Counted from the first letter of the stretch, positions 52,439-61,875 are shown. The stretch: DNA of 64,000 nucleotides from Pseudomonas sp. TH31 (GCF_016650815.1 NZ_JAEKEZ010000029.1:620001-684000); one strand, 5' to 3'. The notes: generated by a model not told the origin, from the sequence alone. Numbers and translations are program-made.

Positions 52439-55027
52439 ATGTCATCGCGTAAATTTGGACTCAACCTGGTCGTGGTGCTCGCCATCGCCGCCTTGTTTAC
52501 CGGCTTCTGGGCGCTGATTAACCGCCCGGTCTCCGCCCCCAACTGGCCCGAACAGATCTCCGGTTTTTCGTACTCGCCGTTTCAACAAGGCCAGTACCCA
52601 CAGAAAGACCAATACCCGACCGACGATGAAATGCGTCGCGACCTGGAGATCATGAGCAAGCTGACGGACAACATCCGTACCTACTCGGTCGACGGCACGC
52701 TGGAGGACATCCCCAAACTGGCGGAAGAGTTCGGCCTGCGGGTGACCCTGGGGATCTGGATCAGCCCGGACCAGGAACGCAATGAGCGCGAGATCCTGCG
52801 CGCCATCGAACTGGCCAATACCTCCCGCAGTGTGGTTCGCGTGGTGGTGGGTAACGAGGCGATCTTCCGTAAGGAAATCACCGCCAAGGACCTGAGCGTG
52901 ATCCTCGATCGCGTCCGCGCCGCGGTGAAAGTACCGGTGACCACGTCCGAGCAATGGCACGTCTGGGAAGAGCACCCGGAACTGGCCAAGCACGTCGACC
53001 TGATCGCCGCGCACGTTCTGCCCTACTGGGAATTCATCCCGGTGGACAAGGCCGGTCAGTTCGTCCTCGACCGCGCCCGGGACCTGAAAAAGATGTTCCC
53101 GAAAAAACCGCTGCTGCTCTCGGAGGTTGGCTGGCCGAGCAACGGCCGGATGCGTGGCGGTACCGATGCCAGCCCGGCGGATCAGGCGATCTACCTGCGC
53201 ACATTGGTCAACAAGCTGAACCGCCAGGGCTTCAATTACTTCGTGATCGAAGCATTTGACCAGCCGTGGAAGGCCAGCGACGAAGGCTCGGTGGGCGCGT
53301 ATTGGGGTGTGTTCAACGCCGCGCGCCAACAGAAATTCAACTTCGAAGGCCCGGTGGTCGCGATCCCGCAATGGCGCGTGCTGGCGATCGGCTCAGCGGT
53401 GCTGGCCTTGCTGTCCCTGACCTTGTTGATGATCGACGGCTCGGCCCTGCGTCAACGTGGCCGGACGTTCCTGACCTTTATCGCGTTCCTGTGCGGTTCG
53501 GTTCTGGTGTGGATCGGTTACGACTACAGCCAGCAATACAGCACCTGGTTCAGCCTGACGGTGGGCTTCTTGCTTGCCCTCGGTGCGCTCGGGGTGTTTA
53601 TCGTGCTGCTGACCGAGGCCCACGAGCTGGCCGAAGCGGTCTGGACTCACAAGCGACGGCGAGAATTCCTGCCGGTCGAAGGTGATTCAGACTACCGACC
53701 GAAAGTCTCGATTCACGTACCGTGCTACAACGAACCGCCGGAGATGGTCAAACAGACCCTCAACGCCCTGGCCAACCTCGACTATCCGGACTTCGAAGTC
53801 CTGATCATCGACAACAACACCAAGGACCCGGCGGTCTGGGAACCGGTGCGCGATTACTGCGAAACCCTCGGCCCGCGCTTCAAGTTCTTCCACGTAGCCC
53901 CGTTGGCTGGTTTCAAGGGTGGCGCGCTCAATTACCTGATTCCGCACACCGCCAAGGATGCCGAAGTGATTGCGGTGATCGACTCGGACTACTGCGTCGA
54001 CCCGAACTGGCTCAAGCACATGGTGCCGCACTTCGCCGATCCGAAAATCGCCGTGGTGCAGTCGCCACAGGATTATCGCGACCAGAACGAAAGCACCTTC
54101 AAAAAGCTTTGCTATGCGGAATACAAAGGCTTCTTCCACATCGGCATGGTTACCCGTAACGACCGTGACGCGATCATCCAGCACGGCACAATGACCATGA
54201 CCCGTCGCTCGGTGCTCGAGGAGCTCGGCTGGGCTGACTGGTGCATCTGTGAAGACGCCGAGTTGGGCCTGCGCGTATTCGAAAAAGGCTTGTCGGCGGC
54301 GTATTACCACACCAGCTACGGCAAAGGCCTGATGCCCGATACCTTTATCGACTTCAAGAAACAGCGTTTCCGCTGGGCCTATGGCGCGATTCAGATCATC
54401 AAGCGTCACACCGCCAGTTTGCTGCGCGGCAAGGACACCGAGCTGACCCGTGGCCAGCGCTACCACTTCCTCGCGGGCTGGTTGCCGTGGGTGGCGGACG
54501 GCATGAACATCTTCTTCACCGTCGGCGCCCTGTTGTGGTCGGCAGCGATGATCATCGTGCCGCAACGGGTCGATCCACCGCTGTTGATTTTTGCAATCCC
54601 GCCATTGGCGTTGTTCGTGTTCAAGGTTGGCAAGATCATCTTCCTCTATCGTCGTGCGGTCGGGGTCAACCTGAAGGATGCGTTCTGCGCGGCACTGGCC
54701 GGGCTGGCGTTGTCGCACACCATCGCCAAAGCGGTGCTGTACGGCTTCTTCACCAGCAGCATTCCGTTCTTCCGAACGCCGAAAAACGCCGATAACCACG
54801 GCTTCTGGGTGGCGATTTCGGAAGCTCGCGAAGAGATGTTCATCATGCTGCTGTTGTGGGGCGCGGCGCTGGGGATCTTCCTGGTGAACGGCTTGCCAAG
54901 CAACGACATGCGCTTCTGGGTGATCATGTTGCTGGTACAGTCGCTGCCGTACCTGGCGGCGCTGATCATGGCGTTCCTGTCTTCGCTGCCCAAGCCGGTC
55001 GCCGAGCCTGAGCCGGCGCCGGCGTAA
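52439..55027 (+). CDS. ndvB: GH17-GT2 fusion, membrane beta-glucan synthase (NdvB-like)
   Basis: 862 residues. After an N-terminal membrane segment (LVVVLAIAALFTGFWALI) comes a glycoside hydrolase family 17 domain (about 40-330) with catalytic acid E140 in VVVGNEA and nucleophile E229 in LLLSEVGWPS. Two membrane helices then lead to a GT2 domain (about 410-700) with IDSDY, CEDAELG and QRFRW (QxxRW), and four or more C-terminal helices. In P. aeruginosa and Azotobacter such proteins make and branch or transfer beta-1,3-glucans, and NdvB is tied to biofilm tolerance. It is monocistronic with a 196-bp 5' region that holds no gene. Confidence 0.9.
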   Translation: MSSRKFGLNLVVVLAIAALFTGFWALINRPVSAPNWPEQISGFSYSPFQQGQYPQKDQYPTDDEMRRDLEIMSKLTDNIRTYSVDGTLEDIPKLAEEFGLRVTLGIWISPDQERNEREILRAIELANTSRSVVRVVVGNEAIFRKEITAKDLSVILDRVRAAVKVPVTTSEQWHVWEEHPELAKHVDLIAAHVLPYWEFIPVDKAGQFVLDRARDLKKMFPKKPLLLSEVGWPSNGRMRGGTDASPADQAIYLRTLVNKLNRQGFNYFVIEAFDQPWKASDEGSVGAYWGVFNAARQQKFNFEGPVVAIPQWRVLAIGSAVLALLSLTLLMIDGSALRQRGRTFLTFIAFLCGSVLVWIGYDYSQQYSTWFSLTVGFLLALGALGVFIVLLTEAHELAEAVWTHKRRREFLPVEGDSDYRPKVSIHVPCYNEPPEMVKQTLNALANLDYPDFEVLIIDNNTKDPAVWEPVRDYCETLGPRFKFFHVAPLAGFKGGALNYLIPHTAKDAEVIAVIDSDYCVDPNWLKHMVPHFADPKIAVVQSPQDYRDQNESTFKKLCYAEYKGFFHIGMVTRNDRDAIIQHGTMTMTRRSVLEELGWADWCICEDAELGLRVFEKGLSAAYYHTSYGKGLMPDTFIDFKKQRFRWAYGAIQIIKRHTASLLRGKDTELTRGQRYHFLAGWLPWVADGMNIFFTVGALLWSAAMIIVPQRVDPPLLIFAIPPLALFVFKVGKIIFLYRRAVGVNLKDAFCAALAGLALSHTIAKAVLYGFFTSSIPFFRTPKNADNHGFWVAISEAREEMFIMLLLWGAALGIFLVNGLPSNDMRFWVIMLLVQSLPYLAALIMAFLSSLPKPVAEPEPAPA

Positions 55028-55046
55028 TCCGTTATTGGATAACGTC

Positions 55047-55074
55047 AAACGGCGGCCTTCGGGCCGCCGTTTTG
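55047..55074 (+). terminator. ndvB terminator
   Basis: AAACGGCGGCC/GGCCGCCGTTTT hairpin, 20 bp after the stop. Confidence 0.85.
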
Positions 55075-55099
55075 CTTTAGAATGATCGCCCTTTTCCAC

Positions 55100-55182
55100 T
55101 GTAGGAGCTGCCGAAGGCTGCGATCTTTTGATCTGGTTTTTCAAAAAGCAAAATCAAAAGATCGCAGCCTTCGGCAGCTCCT
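55100..55182. repeat. REPIN, GTAGGAGCTGCC family (copy 5)
   Basis: TGTAGGAGCTGCCGAAGGC at 55100 is inverted to GCCTTCGGCAGCTCCT ending at 55182, with GATCTTTTGAT / ATCAAAAGATC inner arms. It ends only 33 bp before the dapE start, so it is in the dapE 5' region. Confidence 0.85.
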
Positions 55183-55214
55183 CAGGTTTACCGTGCGCAC
55201 CTCGGAGTTTTTAC

Positions 55215-56366
55215 ATGACGGCCCACGCCGACCTTTCGCCGACCCTCCAACTCGCCATCGACCTGATCCGCCGTCCGTCCGTGACCCCGGTCGACGCCGA
55301 TTGCCAGAAGCAGATGATGCAGCGCCTGGGCGATGCCGGTTTCAAGCTGGAACCGATGCGCATCGAAGATGTGGATAACTTCTGGGCCACCCACGGTAAA
55401 CACGACGGTCCGGTGCTGTGCTTCGCCGGTCACACCGACGTGGTCCCGACCGGCCCGGTAACCGCCTGGCAGATCGACCCGTTCAACGCGCTGATCGACG
55501 AACACGGCATGCTCTGTGGCCGTGGCGCGGCAGACATGAAAGGCAGCCTCGCCTCCATGACCGTGGCGGCCGAGCGTTTCGTCAGCGACTACCCGGATCA
55601 CAAGGGCAAGGTCGCTTTCCTGATCACCAGCGACGAAGAAGGCCCGGCACACCACGGCACCAAGGCTGTGATCGAACGCCTCGCCGCCCGCAAGGAACGT
55701 CTGGACTGGTGCATCGTCGGCGAACCGTCGAGCACCACCCTGGTCGGTGACGTGGTCAAGAATGGCCGTCGCGGCTCCCTCGGCGCCAAGCTGACCGTAC
55801 GCGGTATTCAGGGTCACGTGGCCTATCCGCACCTGGCAAAGAACCCGATCCACCTCGCCGCCCCGGCACTCGCGGAACTCGCCGCCGAGCATTGGGACCA
55901 CGGCAACGACTTCTTCCCTCCGACCAGTTTCCAGATTTCCAACGTCAACTCCGGCACGGGCGCGACCAACGTGATTCCGGGGGATCTGGTGGCAGTGTTC
56001 AACTTCCGCTTCTCCACCGAATCCAGCGTCGAAGGCCTGCAAAAGCGGGTGGCCGACATCCTCGACAAGCATGGCCTGGACTGGCACGTGGATTGGGCGC
56101 TGTCGGGCCTGCCGTTCCTCACCGAACCGGGCGCGCTGCTGGATGCGGTGGCATCGAGCATCAAGGACATCACCGGTCGAGAGACCAAGGCATCCACCAG
56201 TGGCGGCACCTCCGACGGGCGCTTTATCGCGACCATGGGCACCCAAGTGGTAGAGCTGGGCCCGGTCAACGCGACGATTCACCAGGTCAACGAGCGAGTG
56301 CTGGCCGCCGATCTCGATGTGCTGACCGAAATCTACTACCAGACCCTGATCAAGTTGCTCGCCTGA
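55215..56366 (+). CDS. dapE: Succinyl-diaminopimelate desuccinylase
   Basis: 383 residues from ATG 55215 (MTAHADLSPTLQLAIDLI). An M20 dizinc amidohydrolase; ligands lie in CFAGHTDVVP, GRGAADMKGS and SDEEGPA, with the dimer domain following. It releases succinate to give LL-diaminopimelate. The frame runs upstream to 55128, but that part is REP sequence. The TGA overlaps the rlmA ATG. Confidence 0.96.
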   Translation: MTAHADLSPTLQLAIDLIRRPSVTPVDADCQKQMMQRLGDAGFKLEPMRIEDVDNFWATHGKHDGPVLCFAGHTDVVPTGPVTAWQIDPFNALIDEHGMLCGRGAADMKGSLASMTVAAERFVSDYPDHKGKVAFLITSDEEGPAHHGTKAVIERLAARKERLDWCIVGEPSSTTLVGDVVKNGRRGSLGAKLTVRGIQGHVAYPHLAKNPIHLAAPALAELAAEHWDHGNDFFPPTSFQISNVNSGTGATNVIPGDLVAVFNFRFSTESSVEGLQKRVADILDKHGLDWHVDWALSGLPFLTEPGALLDAVASSIKDITGRETKASTSGGTSDGRFIATMGTQVVELGPVNATIHQVNERVLAADLDVLTEIYYQTLIKLLA

Positions 56367-57175
56367 TGCTGGCCTGCCCGATCTGCAGTGAACCGCTGAA
56401 CGCGGTGGACAACGGCGTGGCCTGCCCCGCCGGGCATCGTTTCGACCGCGCGCGCCAGGGTTACCTGAACCTGTTGCCGGTGCAGCACAAGAACAGCCGC
56501 GACCCTGGGGATAACCTGGCGATGGTCGAGGCCCGACGCGACTTCTTGAACGCCGGCCATTACGCGCCGGTGGCCAAGCGCCTGGCGGAATTGGCGGCGC
56601 AGTATTCGCCACAGCGCTGGCTGGACATCGGTTGTGGCGAGGGTTACTACACCGCGCAAATCGCTGATGCCTTACCGAATGCCGACGGCTACGCGCTGGA
56701 CATCTCCCGGGAAGCGGTCAAACGTGCCTGCAAACGCAACCCGCAACTGACCTGGTTGATCGCCAGCATGGCGCGGGTGCCGTTGGCGTCCGGCAGTTGC
56801 CAGTTTCTGGCCAGCGTCTTCAGCCCGCTGGACTGGGAAGAAGCCAAACGCTTGCTCAGCCCCGGCGGCGGCTTGATGAAGGTCGGTCCGACCAGCGGCC
56901 ACCTGATGGAACTGCGCGAAAGCCTGTACGACGAAGTCCGTGAATACACCGACGACAAGCACCTGGCCCTGGTGCCGGAAGGCATGGCGTTGGCGCACAG
57001 TGAAACCCTGGAATTCAAACTGACGCTGGAAAGTGGCCAGGACCGCGCCAACCTGTTGGCCATGACGCCTCACGGCTGGCGCGCCAGCGCTGAACGCCGG
57101 GCGGCCGTGATCGAACAGGTCGAGCCGTTCGAAGTCACGGTTTCGATGCGCTACGATTACTTTATTCTTCAGTAA
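56366..57175 (+). CDS. rlmA: 23S rRNA (guanine-N1)-methyltransferase RlmA
   Basis: 269 residues from ATG 56366, overlapping the dapE stop (TGATG). A zinc-binding N-terminal domain (MLACPICSEPLN...GVACPAGHRFDRARQGYLNLL) precedes a SAM methyltransferase domain with WLDIGCGEGYYTAQIA. It methylates G745 in helix 35 of 23S rRNA. The longer open frame beginning inside dapE is not the gene. Confidence 0.93.
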   Translation: MLACPICSEPLNAVDNGVACPAGHRFDRARQGYLNLLPVQHKNSRDPGDNLAMVEARRDFLNAGHYAPVAKRLAELAAQYSPQRWLDIGCGEGYYTAQIADALPNADGYALDISREAVKRACKRNPQLTWLIASMARVPLASGSCQFLASVFSPLDWEEAKRLLSPGGGLMKVGPTSGHLMELRESLYDEVREYTDDKHLALVPEGMALAHSETLEFKLTLESGQDRANLLAMTPHGWRASAERRAAVIEQVEPFEVTVSMRYDYFILQ

Positions 57176-57258
57176 CCCATCATTTTTTGGCCTTGAGCAA
57201 TCGCTTGAGGCCGGCTAAATCCGCGAATGGATTTTTCAAGACCGCAGTGAGGACATCC

Positions 57259-57636
57259 ATGCGCCAACCCGATATCGAGATTTACCTGAAAGACGCCGAC
57301 GTCGACTACAAAGCCGTCGCTGCCTGGCTGGGCGTCGCACTGGGCCCGTGCACTGATTGGGTCCAGAAAGGCCAGACCTACAAGTGCAAGGCCGGCAATG
57401 TGCCAGTGACCTGGCTGCCAAAAGCCGTCGGCAAATGGAACAGCCTGTTCCTGGACAGCGATCAGACCCCATGGGAAGACGACATCGCCTGCGCCCGCGC
57501 AGCCTTTGCCGCGCTGAACGTCGAAGTGCGTTGCGCGCCTGGAAGCTGGGTCGAGGAAGAAGGTGAAGAAACGGCCGATCGCTGGATGCGTATCAGCGTT
57601 GACGGTGAAGAAGAGATCACCTGGAAAACCGTGTAA
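57259..57636 (+). CDS. Conserved hypothetical protein
   Basis: 125 residues from ATG 57259 after a GTGAGGAC ribosome site; the frame extends to 57187 without support. Acidic and soluble, with no signal or membrane segment; central W, C and K residues (LGVALGPCTDWVQKGQTYKCKAG) are noticeable. I recognise no family. It is 83 bp after rlmA on the same strand. The stop lies in the first copy of a 10-bp tandem repeat (GTGTAAAACC). Confidence 0.6.
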   Translation: MRQPDIEIYLKDADVDYKAVAAWLGVALGPCTDWVQKGQTYKCKAGNVPVTWLPKAVGKWNSLFLDSDQTPWEDDIACARAAFAALNVEVRCAPGSWVEEEGEETADRWMRISVDGEEEITWKTV

Positions 57637-57650
57637 AACCGTGTAAAACC
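57628..57650 (+). repeat. 10-bp tandem repeat
   Basis: ACCGTGTAAA occurs twice in tandem over the stop codon of the hypothetical gene, with a partial third copy (ACC). The first copy carries the TAA. Confidence 0.7.
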
Positions 57651-57651
57651 A

Positions 57652-57755
57652 AAAAGATCGTCCGAGCGCGGCCCGAGCCTTCGGCAGCTCCTACAGAGTC
57701 ATGTGTACACCCGTAGGAGCTGCCGAAGGCTCGGGCCGCGTTCGGACGATCTTTT
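57652..57755. repeat. REPIN, GTAGGAGCTGCC family (copy 6)
   Basis: AAAAGATCGTCCG...GGCAGCTCCTAC (to 57693) mirrored by GTAGGAGCTGCCGAAGGC...CGGACGATCTTTT (57713-57755). The longest near-perfect copy in the window; convergent genes flank it. Confidence 0.88.
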
Positions 57756-57766
57756 GCTCTTAAAGC

Positions 57767-57976
57767 TTACAGCCCCACCACATCCTCAGCCTGCAAACCC
57801 TTCTCACCCGTCACCACCGCATACTCAACCTGCTGACCTTCAGCCAGCGAACGGTGGCCTTCGCCGCGGATCGCGCGGTAGTGCACGAACACGTCCACCC
57901 CGTCCTCGCGTTGAATAAAGCCGTAGCCCTTGGCGTCGTTGAACCACTTCACATTCCCGGTTTCGCGCGTAGCCAT
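57767..57976 (-). CDS. Cold-shock domain protein
   Basis: 69 residues, an OB-fold cold-shock protein with RNP1 KGYGFIQ and RNP2 VDVFVHY. It binds single-stranded RNA/DNA. Between VDVFVHY and the next strand the sequence AIRGEGHRSLAEGQQ is the expected loop. It is convergent with the hypothetical gene and divergent from plsB. Which paralogue (CspA, CspD and so on) it is cannot be settled without comparison. Confidence 0.93.
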   Translation of the reverse strand: MATRETGNVKWFNDAKGYGFIQREDGVDVFVHYRAIRGEGHRSLAEGQQVEYAVVTGEKGLQAEDVVGL

Positions 57977-58141
57977 GTCTCGTTACCCCCTTCTTTTTAT
58001 TTTGAGCGGTCGAGTATATGACAGCCGCCAAAACTCTCAACTCAAGTTTACTTAGGCGCTTTTTTGCCGATTTTCGATGAATCCGGCACACTGTCAGCCC
58101 CCGAGCAATTGCTCGGTTTTATTCACTCATGCAGAAGCCGT

Positions 58142-60643
58142 ATGACCCGCTCCCCGTTCCGCCGTCTTGTGTTTGGCGCCCTGCGCCGACTGTTGTACCT
58201 CTGGGTTCGCTCGGAGACGATCAACCAGTCGTCCCTTACCCTCAACCTCGACCGCAGTCGTCCGGTGTTCTACGTCCTGCAAAACCCTTCGCTGACCGAC
58301 CTCGCTGTGGTCGACACCGAGTGCACCAAGGCCGGCCTGCCGCGCCCGGTGCTGCCGGTGTCGGTGGGTAATCTGCTGGAGCCCGCCGCGTTCTTTTACC
58401 TGACGCCGGAGCCCGACTGGCTCGGCCGCCAGGACAAACGCGGCGCGCCGCCAACCCTGAGCCGCCTGGTCAGCGCCTTGAGCCAGAACGCCGCCGAAGA
58501 TGCGCAGGTCATCCCCGTCAGCGTGTTCTGGGGCCAGTCACCGGACAGCGAATCCAGCCCGTGGAAGCTGTTGTTCGCCGACAGTTGGGCGGTCACCGGG
58601 CGTCTGCGCCGCTTGCTCAGCATCATCGTGCTGGGGCGCAAGACCCGCGTGCAGTTCTCGGCGCCGATTCATCTGCGCGAACTGATCGAGCACAACAAGG
58701 GCCACGAGCGCACCGTGCGCATGGCCCAGCGGATCCTGCGGGTGCACTTCCGCAACCTGAAAGCCGCTGTGATCGGTCCGGACATTTCCCACCGTCGCAA
58801 TCTGGTCAAAGGCTTGCTCAATCAGCCCTTGGTCAAACAAGCGATCCTCGATGAAGCCGAGCGCGAAAACATCTCCCCGGAGAAAGCCAAGGCCCAGGCC
58901 CTGCGCTACGGCAACGAGATCGCCTCGGACTACACCTACACCGCGATCCGTTTTCTGGAAGTGGTACTGAGCTGGTTCTGGAACAAGATTTACGACGGGG
59001 TGAAGGTCAACCACATCGAAGGCGTGCAGAAAGTCGCCCAGGGTCACGAAGTGATCTATGTGCCCTGCCACCGCAGCCACATCGACTACCTGCTGCTCTC
59101 GTATCTGCTGTTCCGTAACGGCCTGACCCCGCCGCACGTTGCCGCCGGGATCAACCTGAACATGCCGGTGATCGGCAGCCTGCTACGCCGTGGCGGTGCG
59201 TTCTTCATGCGCCGCACGTTCAAGGGCAACCCGCTCTACACCTCGGTGTTCAACGAATACCTGCACACCCTGTTCACCAAAGGCTTCCCGGTCGAGTACT
59301 TCGTCGAGGGCGGCCGTTCGCGCACCGGGCGCATGCTGCAACCGAAAACCGGAATGCTGGCGATCACCCTGCGCAGCTTCCTGCGTTCGTCGCGGATGCC
59401 GATCGTGTTCATCCCGGTGTACATCGGTTACGAGCGTGTACTGGAAGGCCGGACCTACCTCGGCGAACTGCGTGGCGCGACCAAGAAGAAAGAATCGATC
59501 TTCGACATCTTCAAAGTCATCGGCGCACTCAAGCAGCGCTTCGGCCAAGTGGCGGTGAACTTCGGCGAACCGATCAAACTGGCGGAGTTCCTCGACAGCG
59601 AACAACCCGACTGGCGCTCCCAAGAGCTTGGCCCGCAGTTCAAACCGGCCTGGCTCAACGAAACCACCAACCGCCTCGGCGAGAAAGTCGCCCAGCATCT
59701 GAACGAAGCGGCGGCGATCAACCCGGTGAACCTGGTAGCACTGGCATTACTTTCCACCAGCCGTTTGGCCCTGGATGATCGTGCCATGGCGCGGGTGCTT
59801 GATCTGTACCTGGCGCTGTTACGCAAGGTCCCGTACTCCCCGCACACCACGTTGCCGGAAGGCGATGGTCGGGCGCTGATCGAGCATGTGAAGGACATGG
59901 ACCTGCTCTCCGAACAGAGCGATGCCTTGGGCAAGATTCTGTATCTGGACGAGCAGAACGCGGTCCTGATGACCTACTACCGCAACAACGTGCTGCACAT
60001 CTTCGCCTTGCCGGCACTGTTGGCGAGTTTCTTCCAGAGTGCGTCGCGCATGAGCCGCGAACAGATCCTGCGCTACACCCGCGCGTTGTATCCGTACCTG
60101 CAATCGGAACTGTTCATTCGCTGGCCCATGGATGAACTGGACGCAGTGGTCGATCAATGGCTGGAAGCGTTCGTCGAACAAGGCCTGCTGCGTTTCGAGA
60201 ACAACGTCTACCTGCGCCCGGCGCCAAGTTCGCGGCATTTCGTACTGCTGACCTTGCTATCGAAAAGCATCGCCCAGACCCTGCAGCGCTTCTACATGAC
60301 CGTTTCCCTGTTGCTCAACAGCGGCCAGAACAGCCTCAGCGCCGAAGAGCTGGAAGACCTGTGTACGGTCATGGCCCAGCGCCTGTCGATCCTCCATGGC
60401 CTGAACGCCCCGGAATTCTTCGACAAGAGCCTGTTCCGCCACTTCATCCAGACCATGCTCGACCTCGACGTGCTGCGTCGCGACGAAGCCGGCAAGCTGA
60501 GCTATCACCCATTGCTTGGCGAACTGGCCGAAGGCGCGGCCAAACGGGTATTGCCGGCGGAAATACGTTTGTCGATCCGTCAGGTGGCGTTGCATCGCAG
60601 TGAAGATGCGGCGGATCAGATCGCCACACAGCCCGAGACTTGA
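58142..60643 (+). CDS. plsB: Glycerol-3-phosphate 1-O-acyltransferase
   Basis: 833 residues from ATG 58142 (MTRSPFRRLVFGALRRLLYL); a frame extension to 58064 lacks support. The acyltransferase motif HRSHIDYLLLSY (HxxxxD) is about residue 310, with the later substrate block FVEGGRSRTGR. It starts phospholipid synthesis by adding an acyl chain to glycerol 3-phosphate. It is a long peripheral/integral inner-membrane protein, consistent with E. coli PlsB. Confidence 0.97.
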   Translation: MTRSPFRRLVFGALRRLLYLWVRSETINQSSLTLNLDRSRPVFYVLQNPSLTDLAVVDTECTKAGLPRPVLPVSVGNLLEPAAFFYLTPEPDWLGRQDKRGAPPTLSRLVSALSQNAAEDAQVIPVSVFWGQSPDSESSPWKLLFADSWAVTGRLRRLLSIIVLGRKTRVQFSAPIHLRELIEHNKGHERTVRMAQRILRVHFRNLKAAVIGPDISHRRNLVKGLLNQPLVKQAILDEAERENISPEKAKAQALRYGNEIASDYTYTAIRFLEVVLSWFWNKIYDGVKVNHIEGVQKVAQGHEVIYVPCHRSHIDYLLLSYLLFRNGLTPPHVAAGINLNMPVIGSLLRRGGAFFMRRTFKGNPLYTSVFNEYLHTLFTKGFPVEYFVEGGRSRTGRMLQPKTGMLAITLRSFLRSSRMPIVFIPVYIGYERVLEGRTYLGELRGATKKKESIFDIFKVIGALKQRFGQVAVNFGEPIKLAEFLDSEQPDWRSQELGPQFKPAWLNETTNRLGEKVAQHLNEAAAINPVNLVALALLSTSRLALDDRAMARVLDLYLALLRKVPYSPHTTLPEGDGRALIEHVKDMDLLSEQSDALGKILYLDEQNAVLMTYYRNNVLHIFALPALLASFFQSASRMSREQILRYTRALYPYLQSELFIRWPMDELDAVVDQWLEAFVEQGLLRFENNVYLRPAPSSRHFVLLTLLSKSIAQTLQRFYMTVSLLLNSGQNSLSAEELEDLCTVMAQRLSILHGLNAPEFFDKSLFRHFIQTMLDLDVLRRDEAGKLSYHPLLGELAEGAAKRVLPAEIRLSIRQVALHRSEDAADQIATQPET

Positions 60644-60652
60644 TGAAATCCC

Positions 60653-60742
60653 TGTGGGAGCGAGCCTGCTCGCGAAGGCGGCGTGCCAGACAACAGAGAT
60701 GTTGAATGTCAAACCGCTATCGCGAGCAGGCTCGCTCCCACA
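60653..60742. repeat. REPIN, GGAGCGAGCCTGCTCGCGA family (copy 4)
   Basis: TGTGGGAGCGAGCCTGCTCG and its inverse CGAGCAGGCTCGCTCCCACA, ending at 60742, with a 40-bp spacer. It separates plsB from the YbaY-like gene by 18 bp. Confidence 0.88.
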
Positions 60743-60759
60743 TTAATTGGAGATGCCCG

Positions 60760-61158
60760 ATGAAAAAACGCTCTCTATTGGCCATGACCGCGTTGCTGGG
60801 CGCCTGCCAATCCATACACCCCGCCGCTAAAACCAGCCTCGATGGCGAAGTGTTCTACCTGCAACGCATCGCCCTGCCGCCAAGCGCCACGTTGAGCGTC
60901 AGCCTGCAGGACGTTTCCCTGGCCGACGCCCCCGCCGTGATCCTTGATGAACACAAAGTCCCGGTCAAAGGCCAGGTGCCGCTGCCGTTTCATCTGAGCT
61001 ACGATCCGGCGCAAGTCAAACCTGGCCATCGCTACTCGGTCAGTGCGCGGATCGAAGTCAACGGCGAACTGATGTTCGTCACCACCGAAAACCACGCCGT
61101 GCAACTTGACGGCAACGATCCGCAACCGCTGAAAATCCGCGTCGACGCCGTTCGTTAA
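60760..61158 (+). CDS. YbaY-family lipoprotein
   Basis: 132 residues from ATG 60760. A lipobox LLGAC-QS (Cys16) marks an outer- or inner-membrane lipoprotein. The rest is a single beta-rich domain (LDGEVFYLQRIALPPSATLSVSLQDVSL), which fits the YbaY/YscW pilotin-like family. Role unknown. A GGAG ribosome site lies upstream. Confidence 0.8.
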   Translation: MKKRSLLAMTALLGACQSIHPAAKTSLDGEVFYLQRIALPPSATLSVSLQDVSLADAPAVILDEHKVPVKGQVPLPFHLSYDPAQVKPGHRYSVSARIEVNGELMFVTTENHAVQLDGNDPQPLKIRVDAVR

Positions 61159-61185
61159 ATTCCACTCTGGATCAAGGAAGCTGCC

Positions 61186-61875
61186 ATGTTCCGCCCTACC
61201 CTTCGCTTCGCCGGCCTGTGTGCAGGCTTGATGATTTCCGCCAGTGCCTTGGCGCTGTCTCTCAGTGACCTGTCGCAAAACGATGCCACTGGCGGCCTCA
61301 AGGACGCCCTGACCCAAGGCGCGCAAATTGCGGTCAAGCAACTGGGTGCCCCAGGCGGCTTCAGCAACAACCCGGACGTGAAAATCGAACTGCCGGGCAA
61401 ACTGGGCAAAGTCGCGAAAAAAATGAAGCAGTTCGGGATGGGCGACCAGGCCGACCAACTGGAAACCAGCATGAACAAAGCGGCTGAAAGCGCCGTGACG
61501 CAGGCCCAGCCGATCCTGGTGGATGCGGTGAAAAAGATGAGCGTGGCCGATGCCAAGGGCATTCTCAGTGGTGGCAAGGATTCGGCCACCCAGTACCTGG
61601 ACAAATCCAGCCGCGAGCAGATCCGCATCAAGTTCTTGCCGATCGTTAAACAAGCCACCGACCAGGTCGGTTTGGCCAAGCAGTACAACGCGTTCGCCGG
61701 TCAGGCAGCGACCCTGGGTGTGCTGGATGCGAAGAATGCCAATATCGAAAACTACGTGACCGAGCAGGCGCTGAATGGCTTGTTCGAGATGATTGGTAAA
61801 CAGGAAGAAACCATTCGCCAGAACCCGGCGGCTGCGGCGACCAGCCTCGCCAAAAAAGTGTTCGGCACACTGTAA
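61186..61875 (+). CDS. DUF4197-family secreted protein
   Basis: 229 residues with a signal peptide (FRPTLRFAGLCAGLMISASALA). The mature part (LSLSDLSQNDATGGLKDALTQGAQIAV) is helical and Lys/Ala-rich, the DUF4197 pattern. Function unknown. It follows the YbaY-like gene by 27 bp and is probably co-transcribed. Confidence 0.82.
   Translation: MFRPTLRFAGLCAGLMISASALALSLSDLSQNDATGGLKDALTQGAQIAVKQLGAPGGFSNNPDVKIELPGKLGKVAKKMKQFGMGDQADQLETSMNKAAESAVTQAQPILVDAVKKMSVADAKGILSGGKDSATQYLDKSSREQIRIKFLPIVKQATDQVGLAKQYNAFAGQAATLGVLDAKNANIENYVTEQALNGLFEMIGKQEETIRQNPAAAATSLAKKVFGTL

Noticed and set aside
55892..56365. Fusion of an out-of-frame part of dapE with rlmA as one 427-residue protein
   Set aside because: The conserved RlmA zinc domain begins at ATG 56366, which overlaps the dapE stop; the upstream part is only the dapE shadow.
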